From: UBA5266 sp002411545
GTDB taxonomy: Bacteria > Bacteroidota > Bacteroidia > Bacteroidales > WCHB1-69
Assembly: GCA_028693085.1 (NCBI GenBank)
Contig: JAQUWC010000042.1
Coordinates: forward strand, 1-16,694
DNA: 16,694 nt
Reading direction: 5' to 3'
The position numbers and the translations under genes were made by a program. The notes under the pieces were generated by a model. It had not been told where the DNA came from. It saw nothing but the letters and a program-made list of their open reading frames with translations, and ran no database searches. This document shows positions 15,102 to 16,694 of the stretch, one piece after another; position 1 is the first letter of the stretch, and each line of letters begins with the position of its first letter.

Positions 15102-16694
15102 ATGAAACCAAATATGCATATTGAAGATAATGTAGTACAGACAGATGTTTTGATAGTAGGAGGAGGGCCTTCGGGTTTAGCCGCAGCCATTCACCTTGCC
15201 AATCTTATGCAAGAAAAGCAAGTAAAGAAAAGAATTTTATTGATAGAAAAGGGCGTCGGCGTAGGAAGTCATATTTTATCAGGAGCCATCATCAAACATC
15301 AAGTGTTTCGACAATTGCTTAACGAAAAAGAATACAACGACATCCCCTTCGATTCGAAAGTAAGTAGCGATGCCATTGTCTGGTTAGGCAAGAATTGGAA
15401 ATTTAAACTGCCTTTTCATCCTCCTTATATGGGAAATAAAGGGAATCAAGTAGCCTCTTTGAGTCATATTTGTCGTTATCTGGCAAAGATAGCCGAAGAA
15501 AAAGGCGTGGAAATCTATCCTGGATTTGCCGTAAATGAACTTATCTTCGAAAATAATGAATTGGTGGGAGTTAAAACCAACGATACCGGAGTGGATGAGC
15601 ATGGCAATCCCTTGGCGAACTATCAAAAAGGAAGTTCCATCAAAGCCGATTTGATTATTTTTGCCGAGGGAAGTAAGGGAACTATGTGCGAACAACTTAT
15701 AAAGAGCTTTCAATTAGATAAAAACCGCAACGAACAAATGTATTCCTTGGGATGTAAGGAATTGTGGCAACTGCCCGAAAAACGTTTGCAAGCAGGAGAA
15801 GTGTATCATACTATGGGCTTTCCACTATCTATGCGCGAATTCGGAGGAGGTTTTATCTATGGCTTAAAAGAGAATAAAGTAGCCCTTGGCTTGGTAGTAG
15901 GTTTGGATTATCAAGACCCTACATTCGATATACATCATGCTTTTCAGATATGGAAAACACATCCTTTTATTAAAAAAATGTTAGCCGGTGCTAAGTTGTT
16001 AGAATACGGAGCCAAAACATTGCCCGAAGGAGGCTATTATGCCATACCGAAACTCTATGTACCGCATGGCCTGATAGTAGGCGATTCCGCCGGATTTCTG
16101 GCCATGCCTGCTTTGAAAGGAGTACACTTAGCCGTTTATTCCGGTATGTTGGCAGCCAAAACAGCCCTACATGCTATTCAGAAGCATGATTTCTCGGCTG
16201 ATAGTTTGAGTATGTACGAAAAGGAAGTGATAAACAGTAAAATATATAAAGAGCTCTATGCCACACGAAACGTTAGACAAGCCTTTTCCGATGGTTTGTT
16301 GTTAGGGGGAATACAATTTGTTACTCAATTGATAAATGGAGGTGCTGGATTAAGAGGGCGTTTGCGTCCTTTGTCCGACAAAGAAAGAACCCGCAAACTT
16401 AAAGACTTTAAAGGAAAGAGTTTTCAATCACGCTTTCATAATTATTTTGAATTTGATAAAGAGTTAACATTTGATAAGGTTACCGATGTATATTATAGTC
16501 ATACGCACTATGATGAGCAGCAGGAACCACATTTAAAAATACCGAATCCGGAACATTTTCGCGCTTATAATATTGAAACATATGGGGCACCCTGCCAATA
16601 TTTTTGTCCGGCAGAGTGCTATGAGCTTCGTGCCGCTAAGAATGGAGGTCAGGACTTACGTGTACATCCTGAAAATTGTTTACAATGTAAAACC
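15102..16694 (+). CDS. Electron transfer flavoprotein-ubiquinone oxidoreductase (partial, 3' end beyond window)
   Basis: ETF-QO passes electrons from reduced ETF to the membrane quinone pool, linking fatty-acid and amino-acid oxidation to respiration. In Bacteroidota the quinone would normally be menaquinone. The frame is open for 531 codons to the right edge. Visible are the FAD-binding GGGPSG at 20-25 with the acidic end of strand 2 in IEKG, a GSHILSGA segment near 60, a second FAD-contacting GDSAGFLAMPALKGVHLA stretch (about 327-344), and the start of the ferredoxin-like 4Fe-4S region. There, CPAECYE at 502-508 and NCLQCKT at 525-531 provide three of the four expected cluster cysteines (502, 526, 529). 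The fourth should lie just past the window. Extra cysteines at 498 and 506 are noted. Only a few tens of residues appear to be missing. ETF itself is not in the window. Confidence 0.93.
   Translation, partial: MKPNMHIEDNVVQTDVLIVGGGPSGLAAAIHLANLMQEKQVKKRILLIEKGVGVGSHILSGAIIKHQVFRQLLNEKEYNDIPFDSKVSSDAIVWLGKNWKFKLPFHPPYMGNKGNQVASLSHICRYLAKIAEEKGVEIYPGFAVNELIFENNELVGVKTNDTGVDEHGNPLANYQKGSSIKADLIIFAEGSKGTMCEQLIKSFQLDKNRNEQMYSLGCKELWQLPEKRLQAGEVYHTMGFPLSMREFGGGFIYGLKENKVALGLVVGLDYQDPTFDIHHAFQIWKTHPFIKKMLAGAKLLEYGAKTLPEGGYYAIPKLYVPHGLIVGDSAGFLAMPALKGVHLAVYSGMLAAKTALHAIQKHDFSADSLSMYEKEVINSKIYKELYATRNVRQAFSDGLLLGGIQFVTQLINGGAGLRGRLRPLSDKERTRKLKDFKGKSFQSRFHNYFEFDKELTFDKVTDVYYSHTHYDEQQEPHLKIPNPEHFRAYNIETYGAPCQYFCPAECYELRAAKNGGQDLRVHPENCLQCKT

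Noticed and set aside
15384..15713. 109-codon minus-strand frame
   Set aside because: It lies inside the ETF-QO gene, whose plus-strand frame is open, long and carries clear family motifs.

Overview
The window looks like chromosomal core DNA of an AT-rich Bacteroidota (Bacteroidetes) bacterium. Four things point there: candidate promoters carry the phylum's TAnnTTTG -7 element, most starts lack a Shine-Dalgarno sequence, the translation initiation factor IF2 has a very long charged N-terminal region, and the arginine decarboxylase is the short (469-residue) form. An electron-transfer-flavoprotein:quinone oxidoreductase suggests a respiring, at least facultatively aerobic lineage rather than a strict gut anaerobe. 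I cannot name the genus.

Layout. 1-247: leader with a short direct repeat, a possible terminator for a gene to the left, and a promoter. 248-1057 (+): a PlsC-type acyltransferase and the membrane-insertion factor YidD, 6 bp apart. 1257-1327 (+): tRNA-Gln(UUG), followed by a terminator-like hairpin. 1408-6271 (+): rimP-nusA-infB, the conserved translation/transcription cluster. 6274-11843 (-): a MeaB/ArgK GTPase, an M13 lipoprotein metallopeptidase and a TMTC-like GT-C glycosyltransferase with TPRs, each with its own -7 element. 11844-12271: non-coding, with repeated GCTTAAG boxes. 12272-13681 (-): arginine decarboxylase. 13682-14081: divergent non-coding stretch with a -7 element on each strand. 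14082-15092 (+): secreted glucosaminidase with two LysM domains. 15102 to the right edge (+): ETF-QO, cut off just before its last cluster cysteine.

How the genes relate. plsC and yidD both serve the envelope. The tRNA-rimP-nusA-infB order resembles the E. coli metY-rimP-nusA-infB operon, with tRNA-Gln in place of initiator tRNA. MeaB (B12-dependent mutase chaperone) and ETF-QO (electrons from acyl-CoA and amino-acid oxidation into the quinone pool) fit fatty-acid or branched-chain amino-acid breakdown, but no mutase or acyl-CoA dehydrogenase is present. The M13 peptidase, TMTC-like protein and glucosaminidase are unrelated envelope functions.

I found no CRISPR array, transposase, phage gene, toxin-antitoxin pair or defence system. 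The points worth a second look are regulatory and structural: a uniform TACNTTTGC promoter core, competing hairpins between the tRNA and rimP, a palindrome-rich block after the M13 gene, clustered GCTTAAG boxes, and an unexplained rightward promoter with a leader of about 290 nt.
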